This document shows, in pieces, positions 44,048-52,945 of a stretch of DNA of 64,000 bases. The first letter of the stretch is position 1; each line of letters starts with the position of its first letter. Position numbers and translations under genes: made by a program. The notes below the pieces were generated by a model, which made no database searches, was not told the origin of the DNA, and was given only the letters and a program-made list of their open reading frames with translations. The stretch is from positions 4,363,863 through 4,427,862 of the forward strand of contig NZ_GG657738.1 of NCBI RefSeq assembly GCF_000158815.1, given 5' to 3'. The DNA comes from Micromonospora sp. ATCC 39149 (GTDB lineage Bacteria; Actinomycetota; Actinomycetes; Mycobacteriales; Micromonosporaceae).

Positions 44048-44803
44048 GTGACTTACCGGCACGAAACCGTACGCGGTGCGTACGGCGACCTGGCCAGTGG
44101 CGCCGTGTTGCGCTCGGCGCCGGGCTTCCCGGCGTTCCCGGTGCGGCTCGCCTCCGAGGTCCTGCAAACCGCGCTGGAGTTGCGCCCGACGTCCGCCCCG
44201 GCCACCGTCTGGGACCCGTGCTGCGGCAGCGGCTACCTGCTGACGGTGCTCGCGCTGCTGCACCGGCCGAGCCTTGCCGGGCTGCTCGCCTCCGACGTCG
44301 ACGAGGCGGCCCTCGACCTTGCTCGGGCCAACCTCGGCCTGCTGACCGGCGCCGGGCTCGACACGCGGGCCCGCGAGCTGGCGCAACGCGCCGAGGCGTT
44401 CGACAAGCCGCACTACGCGGAGGCGGCCGCCGCCGCCCACCGGCTGCGCGCCCGTCTGGACGCGGCAGGCGGCCCGCTGCCGTACGCGGTGCGGCGGGCC
44501 GACGTGTTCGACCGCGTGGCCCTCACCGAGGCCGTCGCGGGCATGACCCCCGACCTGGTCGTGACCGACCTGCCGTACGGGGAGCAGACGAGCTGGCAGG
44601 GGGAGCGGGCCGGGGAGGGCCTGCCCGGGATGCTGACCAGGGTCGCTTCCGTGCTGCCGCCGACCGGGGTGCTCGCCGTGGTCCTACGTGGACGCAAGGT
44701 GCCGCCGGTCGGTGAGGTCCGCCCTCGGCGGCGGTTGCGGGTGGGCACCAGAGCGGCGGCCTTCTTCGTCGCAGGCGACCTGACCGGGGTGCCCGCGACC
44801 TGA
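44048..44803 (+). CDS. aviRa: 23S rRNA guanine methyltransferase, orthosomycin self-resistance
   Basis: A 251-residue class I methyltransferase that closely matches the Streptomyces AviRa sequence as I recall it. It begins with LASGAVLRSAPGFPAFPVRL, has SAM motif WDPCCGSGYLLTVLALLHR and the TDLPYGEQTSW catalytic loop. AviRa methylates a guanine in helix 91 of 23S rRNA (G2535), where avilamycin and evernimicin bind, giving resistance. The GTG at 44048 has GGGGAGGG directly upstream. A TAGGGT -10-like element at about 44024 suggests its own promoter. It marks the right end of the cluster. Confidence 0.92.
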   Translation: MTYRHETVRGAYGDLASGAVLRSAPGFPAFPVRLASEVLQTALELRPTSAPATVWDPCCGSGYLLTVLALLHRPSLAGLLASDVDEAALDLARANLGLLTGAGLDTRARELAQRAEAFDKPHYAEAAAAAHRLRARLDAAGGPLPYAVRRADVFDRVALTEAVAGMTPDLVVTDLPYGEQTSWQGERAGEGLPGMLTRVASVLPPTGVLAVVLRGRKVPPVGEVRPRRRLRVGTRAAAFFVAGDLTGVPAT

Positions 44804-44925
44804 CCGGGTGCCGGTCAGCGGCGGGCGTGCGCCCCGGCGCTGGTCGACCGGGCCCGGGCCGGGCACCGCGGCCGTGGCGGGCGCGCGGCGCGCGAACCGG
44901 GCCGGGGCCGCTAGGCTGCGGCCCC

Positions 44926-45669
44926 GTGGACCTGATCGACGGCCTGAGCGTCGTCTGGAACGAACTCGTCGGCGCGCAACCCGACCCGCCACCGCTGCTG
45001 GTCCTGGCCACCGCCGCCGTCGCGCTGGCGGTGGTCGCCACCCGGGTGCCCTGGCGGGTCGCGCGTAACGCGGTGACCATCGCCCACGAGGGCGGTCATG
45101 CGCTGGCCGCCCTGCTCACCGGGCGGAAGCTGCGCGGCATCCGGCTGCACTCGGACACCTCCGGGCTCACCCTGTCGGCCGGCCGCCCCACCGGGCTGGG
45201 CATGATCCTCACCCTGTTCGCCGGGTACGTCGCCCCGACCCTGCTCGGGCTGGCCGGGGCGTGGCTGCTCGCCGGGAACCGGATCACCATGCTGCTCTCG
45301 GTCACGGTGGTGCTGCTGCTGGCCATGCTGGCGATGATCCGCAACGTCTACGGGGCACTGTCGCTGCTCGCCACCGGCGGTCTGGTCTTCGCCGTCTCCT
45401 GGTACGCCCCGCCGCAGGTGCAGGCCGCGTTCGCCTGGACCTCGGTCTGGTTCCTGCTGTTCGGCGGCGTGCGTCCGGTGATCGAGTTGCAGCGGCTGCG
45501 CAGCCGTGGCCGGATGCCGGAGTCCGACGCCGACCAGCTCGCCCGGTTGACGCCGTTCCCGCCCCTGTTCTGGGTCGGTGTCTTCCTGGTCGTCTGCCTG
45601 GCCGGCCTCGCCGTCGGCGCCCTGCTGCTCGCCGGCCCGATCCTCACCGACGCCGGGCTCACGGTCTGA
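44926..45669 (+). CDS. M50-family membrane zinc metallopeptidase
   Basis: A 247-residue membrane protein with about six hydrophobic segments. The zinc site is HEGGH in IAHEGGHALAALLTGRKL, an HExxH motif at the end of TM1-2. The domain belongs to the actinobacterial M50B-like peptidase group; substrates are unknown. GTG at 44926 follows TAGGCT by 8 bases, which fits a leaderless transcript. First gene outside the antibiotic cluster. Confidence 0.82.
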   Translation: MDLIDGLSVVWNELVGAQPDPPPLLVLATAAVALAVVATRVPWRVARNAVTIAHEGGHALAALLTGRKLRGIRLHSDTSGLTLSAGRPTGLGMILTLFAGYVAPTLLGLAGAWLLAGNRITMLLSVTVVLLLAMLAMIRNVYGALSLLATGGLVFAVSWYAPPQVQAAFAWTSVWFLLFGGVRPVIELQRLRSRGRMPESDADQLARLTPFPPLFWVGVFLVVCLAGLAVGALLLAGPILTDAGLTV

Positions 45670-45742
45670 CCACCGCCCACCCGCGCCCTCGACCACTCCG
45701 GCCGGCACCCGATTCTCGGACGGTCGCTGTTCGCTGCCGAAG

Positions 45743-45808
45743 GCCCGCCGCGCCGGCCGTGACGTGACGAGCCCGCCGCGCCGGCCGTGACGTGACGGGC
45801 CCGCCGGG
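45743..45808. repeat. 28-bp tandem repeat, about 2.4 copies
   Basis: The 28-base unit GCCCGCCGCGCCGGCC plus GTGACGTGACGA occurs at 45743-45770 and 45771-45798 (last base differs) and begins a third time at 45799. It lies in the 249-bp gap before the ECF sigma factor gene and could affect its promoter. Confidence 0.75.
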
Positions 45809-45918
45809 AGACCCCGGGAGGAACCCGCCGGGGACCCCCGGGGAGGGAAGAAGCCGGCCGGTCGGGCAACCGGGGACCACCCGCCAGGCGTGTCCCCTGC
45901 GACACGGGGAGGTGGCGG

Positions 45919-46419
45919 ATGCCGGACGCCGAGGGGTTCGACGAGTTCTACCGGGGCAGCCGGCAACGATTGCTGGGTTTCGTGTACATGATCACCGGAA
46001 ACCTGGCCGAGGCGCAGGACGCCGTGCAGGAGGCGTACATCCGCGCATGGCAGCGCTGGCCGACCGTACGCGGGTACGACGATCCGGAGGGCTGGCTGCG
46101 CGTGGTGGCGAGCCGGATCGCGGTGAGCCGGTGGCGCAGCATGCGTAGCCGGGCGCGGGCGTACCTGCGGCACGGTGCGCCGGAGAGCGTCCCCGCGCCG
46201 AGCACCGCGACGCTGGAGGTGGTGGCGGCGCTACGCCGGCTGCCCGAGGCGCAGCGCACCGCCATCGCCCTGCACTACCTGCTCGGCATGCCGGTGGCCG
46301 AGGTGGCACGGGAGACCGCCGCCCCGGTCGGCACCGTGAAAGCCCGTCTCTCCCGGGGGCGTGCCGCGCTCGCCGGGCTGCTCGCCGTCTCTGACCTGGA
46401 GGAGGCCGCCGATGCGTGA
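45919..46419 (+). CDS. ECF-type RNA polymerase sigma factor
   Basis: A 166-residue sigma-70 group 4 factor. Region 2 is FDEFYRGSRQRLLGFVYMITGN with QDAVQEAYIRAWQRW, and region 4 is LPEAQRTAIALHYLLGMPVAEVARE with the HTH VGTVKARLSRGRAAL. ATG with GGAGGTGG upstream. It overlaps the next gene by 8 bp, the usual arrangement with a membrane partner. It resembles the SigE family of actinomycetes; its stimulus is unknown. Confidence 0.9.
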   Translation: MPDAEGFDEFYRGSRQRLLGFVYMITGNLAEAQDAVQEAYIRAWQRWPTVRGYDDPEGWLRVVASRIAVSRWRSMRSRARAYLRHGAPESVPAPSTATLEVVAALRRLPEAQRTAIALHYLLGMPVAEVARETAAPVGTVKARLSRGRAALAGLLAVSDLEEAADA

Positions 46420-47332
46420 CGACCTGACGTTCGCCGAACGGATGCACCGGGACCTGCGGGACGTCCGTTGGCCCGAGCCGGCGGACATCCGCGCCCGGGC
46501 CCGCCGCCGCAGCCGGCGTACGGCGATGGCGGCGGCCGCGGCCGTGCTGGCCGTACTCTCGGTCTTCGCCGTGGCGGTCGGCGGCCGGGCCGGCGGGCAC
46601 CTCGCGCCGCCGATGTCCTGGGTCGACGGGTGGCGCGCGTCTACCGAGCCGGAGCGGTCCGGCCGGACCGAGATCGGCCAGGAGGCCCTGCTGGACCCGG
46701 CCGACCTGGGCGTGCCGAGCAACGTACGACTGGGGGACTCTGGGCTTCAGGAGCAGGTCCGGGTGGACCCGCTGCTCCAGTCGTGCGCCGTGGGCAAGGA
46801 GCCGGGGGCGGGGCCGCCGGTGTCTCGCTACTCGCGATCCCAGACGCTGCTCCTGGACGACACGTCGGGCCAGGACGGGTCGATGGCCGTCCCCGTCCTC
46901 ACCCAGGACGTCTACCGCCTCGACCCCGCCCCGGCCGGCCGGCTGCTCGCCGACCTGGACCGGGCGGCGACCACCTGCGCCCGCTGGAGCGACACGGCGG
47001 TTCGGCCCCTGGACGACGGCCGTGGCGCGATCTCGGTGGCCCACACCTGGCAGACGATCGCCCGCGACTTCGCCGGCGACGAGGCGGTCGTGTTGCGGCA
47101 CACCGTGATGTCCCCGGTGGACCCCACGACGGGCAAGCCCCTCGACGTGGGGTACCCGCCGGAAACCCGGATGATCGTCCGGGTCGGCGACCTGGTCACC
47201 GTCATCGTGCCCGAGCGCGGGTTGGGCGTCGACGGGCCGGACGGCCCCCGCGAGACCAGCGACGCGGAGCTGCTCGAACTGGGCCGCACGGCCGCCCGGC
47301 GGATGTGCCTCGCCGCCAACCCGGCGTGCTGA
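46412..47332 (+). CDS. Membrane protein partnered with the ECF sigma factor
   Basis: A 306-residue protein with a short cytoplasmic N-terminus (about 1-37), one transmembrane helix (about 38-57) and a large outside domain. It is translationally coupled to the sigma factor, which suggests an anti-sigma or sensor role. No zinc-binding HxxxCxxC motif is seen in the cytoplasmic part, so a ZAS-type anti-sigma factor is not supported. Confidence 0.65.
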   Translation: MRDDLTFAERMHRDLRDVRWPEPADIRARARRRSRRTAMAAAAAVLAVLSVFAVAVGGRAGGHLAPPMSWVDGWRASTEPERSGRTEIGQEALLDPADLGVPSNVRLGDSGLQEQVRVDPLLQSCAVGKEPGAGPPVSRYSRSQTLLLDDTSGQDGSMAVPVLTQDVYRLDPAPAGRLLADLDRAATTCARWSDTAVRPLDDGRGAISVAHTWQTIARDFAGDEAVVLRHTVMSPVDPTTGKPLDVGYPPETRMIVRVGDLVTVIVPERGLGVDGPDGPRETSDAELLELGRTAARRMCLAANPAC

Positions 47333-47372
47333 CCGGCGCCCGGCTGCCGGGCCCGCCGGCTCCTCCGGCGTC

Positions 47373-47417
47373 GGGAGGGGGCCCTGCTGCACGGATCGCG
47401 TGACAGGGGCCCCTCCC
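47373..47417. terminator. Hairpin terminator between convergent genes
   Basis: Arms GGGAGGGGGCCCTG and CAGGGGCCCCTCCC (one mismatch) around a 17-base loop, between the sigma-partner gene and pccB, which converge here. Confidence 0.7.
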
Positions 47418-47427
47418 TGCACCGCGC

Positions 47428-49011
47428 CTAGAGCGGGATGTTGCCGTGCTTCTTCGCCGGGAGCGTCTCGCGCTTGGTGCGCAGCACCCGCAACGCCCGG
47501 ACGATCTGGGTACGCGTCTCGTGCGGCGGGATCACCGAGTCGACGTACCCGCGCTCGGCGGCGACGTACGGGTTGGCCAGGGTGTCCTCGTACTCGGCGA
47601 TCTTCTCGGCGCGCACGGCGGCCGGGTCCTCGGCGGCGGCCAGCTCCTGCCGGTACAGGATGTTCACCGCGCCCTGCGCGCCCATCACCGCGATCTGCGC
47701 GGTCGGCCAGGCGAAGTTCAGATCCGCGCCCAGGTGCTTGGAGCCCATCACGTCGTACGCCCCGCCGTACGCCTTGCGGGTGATCACGGTGACCTTCGGG
47801 ACGGTCGCCTCGGCGTACGCGTAGATGAGCTTCGCGCCGCGCCGGATGATGCCGTCCCACTCCTGGCCGGTGCCGGGTAGGAACCCGGGCACGTCCACGA
47901 AGGTCAGCACGGGGATGTTGAACGCGTCGCAGGTGCGCACGAACCGGGCGGCCTTCTCCGACGCGGCGATGTCCAGCGTGCCGGCGAGGTGCATCGGCTG
48001 GTTGGCCACCACGCCGACCGGTCGTCCCTCGATTCGACCGAAGCCGACCACCATGTTCTGCGCGTACAGCGGCTGGACCTCCAGGAACTCCCCGTCGTCC
48101 AGCACGTGCTCGATGACCCGGTGCATGTCGTACGGCTGGTTCGCCGAGTCCGGGACGAGGCTGTCCAGCTCCCGGTCGGCGTCGCTGATCGCCACGTCGG
48201 CCGGGGCGTCGAAGACCGGCGGCTCGTCCAGGTTGTTCGACGGCAGGTACGACAGCAGCGCCTTGACGTACTCGATCGCGTCCTCCTCGTCGGTGCCGAG
48301 GTAGTGCGCGTTGCCGCTGCGCGCGTTGTGGGTGCGGGCACCGCCCAGTTCCTCCATCCCGACGTCCTCGCCGGTGACCGTCTTGATCACGTCGGGGCCG
48401 GTGATGAACATGTGCGAGGTCTGGTCGACCATCACGGTGAAGTCGGTGACCGCCGGAGAATAGACCGCGCCGCCCGCGCACGGGCCCATGATCAGGGAGA
48501 TCTGCGGGATGACGCCGCTGGCCCGCACGTTGCGGAAGAAGATCTCGCCGTAGAGCCCGAGGGACGCCACGCCCTCCTGGATGCGGGCGCCGCCGGAGTC
48601 GTTGATGCCGACGACCGGGCAGCCGATCTTCATGGCCAGGTCCATCACCTTGACGATCTTTTCGCCGAACACCTCGCCGAGGGAGCCGCCGAAGACCGTG
48701 AAGTCCTGCGCGAAGACGCAGACCTGCCGCCCGTCGACCGTGCCGTAGCCGGTGATCACCCCGTCGCCGTACGGGCGGGTGCGGTCCAGGCCGAAGTTGG
48801 TGGACCGGTGCCGGGCGAACCCGTCCAGCTCGACGAAGGACCCCTCGTCGAGCAGCAGCCCGATCCGCTCCCGCGCCGTCTTCTTGCCCCGGGCGTGCTG
48901 CTTGGACACCGCACGCGCCGATCCGGCGTGCACCGCCTCGTCGACCCGTCGCTCCAGGTCCGCCAGCTTGCCCGCCGTGCTGTGGATGTTGATCCCGGTC
49001 TCGGTAGTCAC
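47428..49011 (-). CDS. pccB: Acyl-CoA carboxylase beta subunit (propionyl-CoA type)
   Basis: A 527-residue carboxyltransferase subunit with both crotonase-like halves. The N-terminal half carries [12 protein letters not shown] and the oxyanion-hole GGARIQEG; the C-terminal half carries [20 protein letters not shown]. The substrate-determining segment reads [10 protein letters not shown]. An Asp at that site (D422 in Streptomyces PccB) favours propionyl-CoA, giving methylmalonyl-CoA. It needs a biotinylated alpha subunit made elsewhere, and the biotin ligase gene birA is divergent next to it. No small epsilon-subunit gene is adjacent. Confidence 0.9.
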   Translation of the reverse strand: MTTETGINIHSTAGKLADLERRVDEAVHAGSARAVSKQHARGKKTARERIGLLLDEGSFVELDGFARHRSTNFGLDRTRPYGDGVITGYGTVDGRQVCVFAQDFTVFGGSLGEVFGEKIVKVMDLAMKIGCPVVGINDSGGARIQEGVASLGLYGEIFFRNVRASGVIPQISLIMGPCAGGAVYSPAVTDFTVMVDQTSHMFITGPDVIKTVTGEDVGMEELGGARTHNARSGNAHYLGTDEEDAIEYVKALLSYLPSNNLDEPPVFDAPADVAISDADRELDSLVPDSANQPYDMHRVIEHVLDDGEFLEVQPLYAQNMVVGFGRIEGRPVGVVANQPMHLAGTLDIAASEKAARFVRTCDAFNIPVLTFVDVPGFLPGTGQEWDGIIRRGAKLIYAYAEATVPKVTVITRKAYGGAYDVMGSKHLGADLNFAWPTAQIAVMGAQGAVNILYRQELAAAEDPAAVRAEKIAEYEDTLANPYVAAERGYVDSVIPPHETRTQIVRALRVLRTKRETLPAKKHGNIPL

Positions 49012-49130
49012 CCACGGAATATAACGATGGTTCAGGTGGCCGACGGTGTGCAGTACGCCTCAGCAACCTCACCGGGCTCGGGCAACGCCGGCACCCGCCG
49101 CCGCGTCCGGGCGGGCCGTAGGCTGGCGGG

Positions 49131-50006
49131 ATGCCCGGCTCGCCGTACACCGACCTGGATCGCCCGCCGCTGTCGGCGGCCCGGCTGCGCCGGGCGCTGA
49201 CCGCCCCGCACGGCCCCTGGGCCCGGCTGGAGCTACGCGCCGAGACCGGCTCGACCAACGCGGACGTGGCGGAGGCGGCCCGATCCGGCGAGCCGGAGGG
49301 CCTCGTGGTGATCGCCGAGCGGCAGACCGCCGGCCGGGGCCGGCGCGGCCGGGTCTGGCAGTCGCCGCCCCGCGCCGGAATCGCGACCAGCGTGCTGCTG
49401 CGGCCGGGCGAGGCTGTCGCGGAGCGCGACTGGCCGCCGGCCCCCGCGACCGGGTACGGCTGGCTGCCCCTGCTCGCCGGCGTCGCGCTGGTCGAGGCGG
49501 TGGCCCGGCTGGCCGAGCTGGACGCCGCCCTCAAGTGGCCCAACGACCTGCTGATCGGCGACGCCAAGTGCGCGGGCATCCTGGCCGAGGCGGTGCCCGG
49601 CCCGGCCCCGGACCAGCCCCCGGCGATCGTCCTCGGCATCGGTCTCAACGTCACCCTGCGCGCCGACGAGCTGCCGGCGAACCCGACCGGCCTGCCGGCC
49701 ACCTCGCTCCAGCTCGCCGGGGCCGTCGCCACCGACCGGGACCCGCTGCTGCGCGCACTGCTGCGCTCTGTCGCCGACTGGTACGACCGCTGGCGCCACG
49801 CCGGCGGCGACGCGGTGGCCAGCGGGCTGCGCGACGCGTACCTGGCGGCCTGCGCGACGGTCGGCAGACCGGTGCGGGTGCTGCTGCCCGGCGGTGCGGA
49901 GGTGACCGGCGTGGCGACCGGCGTGGACGCCGACGGCCGGCTGCTGGTCGACACCCCGGCGGGCCCGCGCACCCTCGCCGCAGGAGACGTCCTGCACCTG
50001 CGGTGA
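49131..50006 (+). CDS. birA: Biotin-[acyl-CoA carboxylase] ligase
   Basis: A 291-residue biotin protein ligase without an N-terminal DNA-binding domain. ETGSTNADVAEAA and the biotinyl-AMP loop AERQTAGRGRRGRVW are clear, followed by LKWPNDLLI and the C-terminal SH3-like cap. It attaches biotin to carboxylase alpha subunits, the partners of the neighbouring pccB product. The ATG at 49131 follows TAGGCT by 6 bases, consistent with a leaderless mRNA. Confidence 0.92.
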   Translation: MPGSPYTDLDRPPLSAARLRRALTAPHGPWARLELRAETGSTNADVAEAARSGEPEGLVVIAERQTAGRGRRGRVWQSPPRAGIATSVLLRPGEAVAERDWPPAPATGYGWLPLLAGVALVEAVARLAELDAALKWPNDLLIGDAKCAGILAEAVPGPAPDQPPAIVLGIGLNVTLRADELPANPTGLPATSLQLAGAVATDRDPLLRALLRSVADWYDRWRHAGGDAVASGLRDAYLAACATVGRPVRVLLPGGAEVTGVATGVDADGRLLVDTPAGPRTLAAGDVLHLR

Positions 50007-50057
50007 AAGGAAGGGCCCCTTGTTAACGCCTACGGTAGAGATGGGTCCCCTTCTCAC
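50007..50057. repeat. Imperfect palindromic intergenic repeat
   Basis: Arms GGAAGGGCCCCTT and GGGTCCCCTTC flank GTTAACGCCTACGGTAGAG. The stem-loop begins just after the birA stop. The design matches, from memory, a frequent Micromonosporaceae intergenic palindrome containing AAGGGGCCCCTT and GTTAACGCC. It may act as a terminator for birA. Confidence 0.45.
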
Positions 50058-50176
50058 ACCGGGGGCGGTGCGTCGGGGCCGCGCGGCCGGAACCTGGGAA
50101 CCACCGCACCGGTTGATCCGCGCGCGGGTGCCCACCGGTTACGGTCAGCTCGTCCGGTTCTGGCGAGGAGGTTCCC

Positions 50177-50749
50177 GTGGCGTTCCCCGAAGACGTGCTC
50201 ACCGAGGACGAGCACGTCGTGCTGCACCTGCACCCGCACTGGAAGGCCATGGTGCGTCCGGTTCTGGTGCTGGCGCTCGCCGTCGCGGCGGTGGTGGCGG
50301 GCTGGATCCTGCTCCCGGACGGCGGTGCCGCGACCACCGCGCTGTACCTCCTCGCGGGGCTGGCGGTGCTGCTGGTGCTCTGGTTCGGGCTTTGGCCGTT
50401 CCTGGTGTGGCGCAGCACCCACTACCTGTTCACCAACGAGCGGGTGCTGCTCCAGCAGGGCGTCCTCTCCCGGGACCGGCGGGACATCCCGCTGACCCGG
50501 ATCAACGACCACGCGATGAGCCAGCGTTTCGTCGAGCGGTTGCTCGGCTGCGGCACCCTGACCATCGAGTCGGCCGGCGAGCGGGGGCAGTCGGTGCTCG
50601 CCGACGTCCCGCACGTCGGCAAGGTCCAGACCAAGCTGTACGAGCTGGTCGAGGCGCACCACGACCGGCACTCCCTCGGTGACGGCGAGATGCGCGAGAT
50701 CCTCGCGGACATGCGCGAGGGCAAGCCCCTGCGCGACCCCTCGGTCTGA
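50177..50749 (+). CDS. Membrane protein with PH-like domain (bPH2)
   Basis: A 190-residue protein with two transmembrane helices near the N-terminus (about 28-75) and a PH-like beta domain after them: STHYLFTNERVLLQQGVLSRDRRDIPLTRINDH. This is the standard pattern of the bacterial PH domain family; function unknown. GTG start with GAGGAGG upstream. Confidence 0.85.
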   Translation: MAFPEDVLTEDEHVVLHLHPHWKAMVRPVLVLALAVAAVVAGWILLPDGGAATTALYLLAGLAVLLVLWFGLWPFLVWRSTHYLFTNERVLLQQGVLSRDRRDIPLTRINDHAMSQRFVERLLGCGTLTIESAGERGQSVLADVPHVGKVQTKLYELVEAHHDRHSLGDGEMREILADMREGKPLRDPSV

Positions 50750-50754
50750 CCCGG

Positions 50755-51588
50755 TCAGCCGGGACGGAGGGTGAACCAGCCGCGGAAGCGGGTGCGCAGC
50801 ACCTCCTGTTCCGGCCTGCCGTCGGGGCCGAGGCGGAACATGGTGCCGGTGAGGCTGACCGTGCCGAGCCCCGGGCGGGCGGTGGAGGGGCGGCTGCCCA
50901 TCACGTCCAGGCGTGCCGCCAGGTGGTCGCCGGCACGGACCGGGGCCAGCCAGCGCAGCTCCTCCAGGCCGGGGGAGGCGTCCGCCGCGGCCCGGGCCAG
51001 CACGTGGTCGACGTACGCGCGCATGAATAGGCTGACCGTGTAGAACCCGCTGGCGATCAGCCCGCCGTGGTGACTCGCGGCGGCGCGCTCGGCGTCGACG
51101 TGGTACCACTGCGGGTCGAACCGGCGGGCGAAGGCGACCATCTCTGCGCCGTCGACCCGCACCACGCCGAGGTCGAAGGTGCGCCCGGGCGTCAGGTCCT
51201 CGAAGAAGATCTCGGCCGGGGCTCCGGTGCCCGACGCCGGGCCCCCGCCGCTGCCCCCGGGCGCCGTGGCACCGGCCCCGGACCCCGTCGTGGCGGCTTG
51301 GTTCGTGGCGGCTTGGTTCGTGCCGATTTGGTTCGTGCCGATTTGGTTCGTGCCGACTTGGTTCGTGCCGACTTGGTTCGTGCCGACTTGGGCCGCACCG
51401 ACCGCTTCGGGCGCGCTGGTCGCCCCGGGAGCGGTAGCCGCCCCGGTAGCGGAAGTCGCCCCGTTCCCTGGTGCCCCGTTCGCCGGGACCCGGCTTGCCG
51501 GTGCGCTGTTCGCCGGTGCGCCGCTCGGGGAAGCCTCGGTTGCCGGCGTGCCGGTCGCGGAAGACGCGCCGGTCTCCTGCACGCTCAC
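50755..51588 (-). CDS. MaoC-like hot-dog hydratase with N-terminal GTNQ repeat extension
   Basis: Of 277 residues, the last about 150 form a MaoC-like dehydratase domain: FFEDLTPGRTFDLGVVRVDGAEMVAFARRFDPQWYHVD, then a GLIASGFYT helix. The first about 125 residues are Ala/Pro/Ser/Gly-rich and include a 5-residue tandem repeat (VGTNQ/IGTNQ/AATNQ, about seven units) encoded by 15-bp DNA repeats at about 51290-51395. The extension has no domain match. Enoyl-CoA hydratase activity is likely for the domain; the substrate is unknown. The start overlaps the upstream GtrA gene stop by 4 bp. Confidence 0.8.
   Translation of the reverse strand: MSVQETGASSATGTPATEASPSGAPANSAPASRVPANGAPGNGATSATGAATAPGATSAPEAVGAAQVGTNQVGTNQVGTNQIGTNQIGTNQAATNQAATTGSGAGATAPGGSGGGPASGTGAPAEIFFEDLTPGRTFDLGVVRVDGAEMVAFARRFDPQWYHVDAERAAASHHGGLIASGFYTVSLFMRAYVDHVLARAAADASPGLEELRWLAPVRAGDHLAARLDVMGSRPSTARPGLGTVSLTGTMFRLGPDGRPEQEVLRTRFRGWFTLRPG
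51290..51395 (-). repeat. 15-bp tandem repeats encoding (V/I/A)GTNQ
   Basis: About seven copies of a 15-bp unit (plus-strand form TTGGTTCGTGCCGAC and variants GATTTGGTTCGTGCC, GGCTTGGTTCGTGGC) within the MaoC-like gene. Period 15 keeps the frame, so copy changes would alter only the number of 5-residue units. Confidence 0.85.
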
Positions 51589-52346
51589 CGCCGGCGCCGG
51601 CGGGTGCCGGCGTGTAGTTCCTCGGCGAGTTCCGCCGCCAGCTCACCGTCGAGCGCGTTGCCGAGCGCCGCGTCGGCCGAGGCGGGCCGGCCCTGTGCGG
51701 GCGTCGTGACCCCGTACCCGCTGCCGGGCTTGTCACGGCGGGCCGCCGGCCGTGTCGTGTCCCGTCCCGGCTCCCGTCTGGTGCCCGGCCTCGGCTCGGA
51801 CTCCTCCAGCTCGGTGACGGACTCGGCCAGCTCGGCCACAGGGTCCAGCTCGGCCATCGTGTCCCATTCGTCGCGCGGGATGGTGTGCCAGGTGTCGGCC
51901 GCCGGCTGGGCGGGGGCCGGCTGGAAGACGAATGTCCGGTACGACCAGAAGCGGAAGAGGGTGCCGAGCAGCACGCCGCCGGTTTTCGCGACGTTGAGGG
52001 CGAGCAGGCCGGTTACGCCGAGGCCGTACTTGGCCGCGGCCAGGACGCCGAGCTCGATGAGCAGGCCGGTCGCGTTGAAGAGGAAGAAAAGGGCATACTC
52101 CCGACGCATGGCCGATTTTGGGCGGTCCCGGTACGTCCAGTGCCGATTCATCAGGTACGACGTGATCGTCGCCACGACGGTGGCGATGACCGTGGCCTTC
52201 AGTTGGCCGTCCCGGAAGACCGTGAGTGCCAGCGCATTGAACACCGCGTAATTGAGGGCGGTGTTGATGCCGCCGACGACGCCGAATTTGAGCGCCTCGC
52301 GGACGAACTTCTGCCAGCGTTCAGGCAGCAGACGGACAAGACGCAT
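51585..52346 (-). CDS. GtrA-family membrane protein (first copy)
   Basis: A 253-residue protein. Its first about 150 residues are the four-helix GtrA domain: FGVVGGINTALNYAVFNALAL, NRHWTYRD, and FRFWSYRTFVF at the end of the fold. An acidic, then Arg-rich C-terminal tail of about 100 residues follows. GtrA-like proteins are thought to help flip polyprenyl-linked sugars for cell-wall glycans. A second GtrA gene is immediately upstream. ATG 52346 removes a non-conserved 118-residue extension. Confidence 0.85.
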   Translation of the reverse strand: MRLVRLLPERWQKFVREALKFGVVGGINTALNYAVFNALALTVFRDGQLKATVIATVVATITSYLMNRHWTYRDRPKSAMRREYALFFLFNATGLLIELGVLAAAKYGLGVTGLLALNVAKTGGVLLGTLFRFWSYRTFVFQPAPAQPAADTWHTIPRDEWDTMAELDPVAELAESVTELEESEPRPGTRREPGRDTTRPAARRDKPGSGYGVTTPAQGRPASADAALGNALDGELAAELAEELHAGTRRRRR

Positions 52347-52408
52347 GCGCAACACCTTAGGCGAGTTGGCGGGGCCGGGGCGGCCGGCCGGACGAGATGG
52401 GCGGCGGG

Positions 52409-52945
52409 TCACGCCGAAGGTTCCCGGTCGGGTGCCGCCTCCGTGACCGTCCGGGTTCCCGCTTCGACGAAGACGAACCGTCGGTACGACCAGAACCGGA
52501 ACAGCGTGCCGAGGCCGGTGCCCACGATGAAGCTGGCGATGTTGTCGGCGAGGGCGGTCTGGAAGATTTCGGGCCAGATGGCGCCCAGGCCGTACCGGCT
52601 GATGGCGAGGCAGCCCACCGCGATGCCCAGGCCAACGCTGTTGAAGAAGAAGAAGAGCGCGTACTCGCGCGCAGGGTTGGAGCGCTGGCGGTGCCGCCAC
52701 GTCCAGAACCGGTTGCCGAGGAAGGCCACGGTCGCGGCGATCACCGTGGAGATCGTCTTCGCGGTGACCTGCTCGACGCCGCGGGCGTTGGCCAGGTAGT
52801 TGAACAGGGCGAAGTCGACCAGGAACGCGACGCTGCCCACGGTGGCGAACTTGCTCAGCTCGCGGACCAGGTGACCGAAGCGGTCGATCAGGGCACGGAC
52901 CACGCCGGGGCGGGTCGGCGGGGGTCCTGGCTGGTCCCCGGTCAT
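52409..52945 (-). CDS. GtrA-family membrane protein (second copy)
   Basis: A 178-residue four-helix GtrA protein: FATVGSVAFLVDFALFNYL, NRFWTWRHR and FRFWSYRRFVFV. It is a paralogue of the downstream gene, 62 bp apart in the same direction, suggesting duplication. ATG at 52945 is used; upstream in-frame residues lack hydrophobic or conserved character. Confidence 0.85.
   Translation of the reverse strand: MTGDQPGPPPTRPGVVRALIDRFGHLVRELSKFATVGSVAFLVDFALFNYLANARGVEQVTAKTISTVIAATVAFLGNRFWTWRHRQRSNPAREYALFFFFNSVGLGIAVGCLAISRYGLGAIWPEIFQTALADNIASFIVGTGLGTLFRFWSYRRFVFVEAGTRTVTEAAPDREPSA

Noticed and set aside
45992..49972. Very long minus-strand frame (1326 codons) across the sigma factor, pccB and birA
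   Set aside because: Low-complexity Arg/Ala/Pro translation antisense to well-supported genes; an artefact of high GC.
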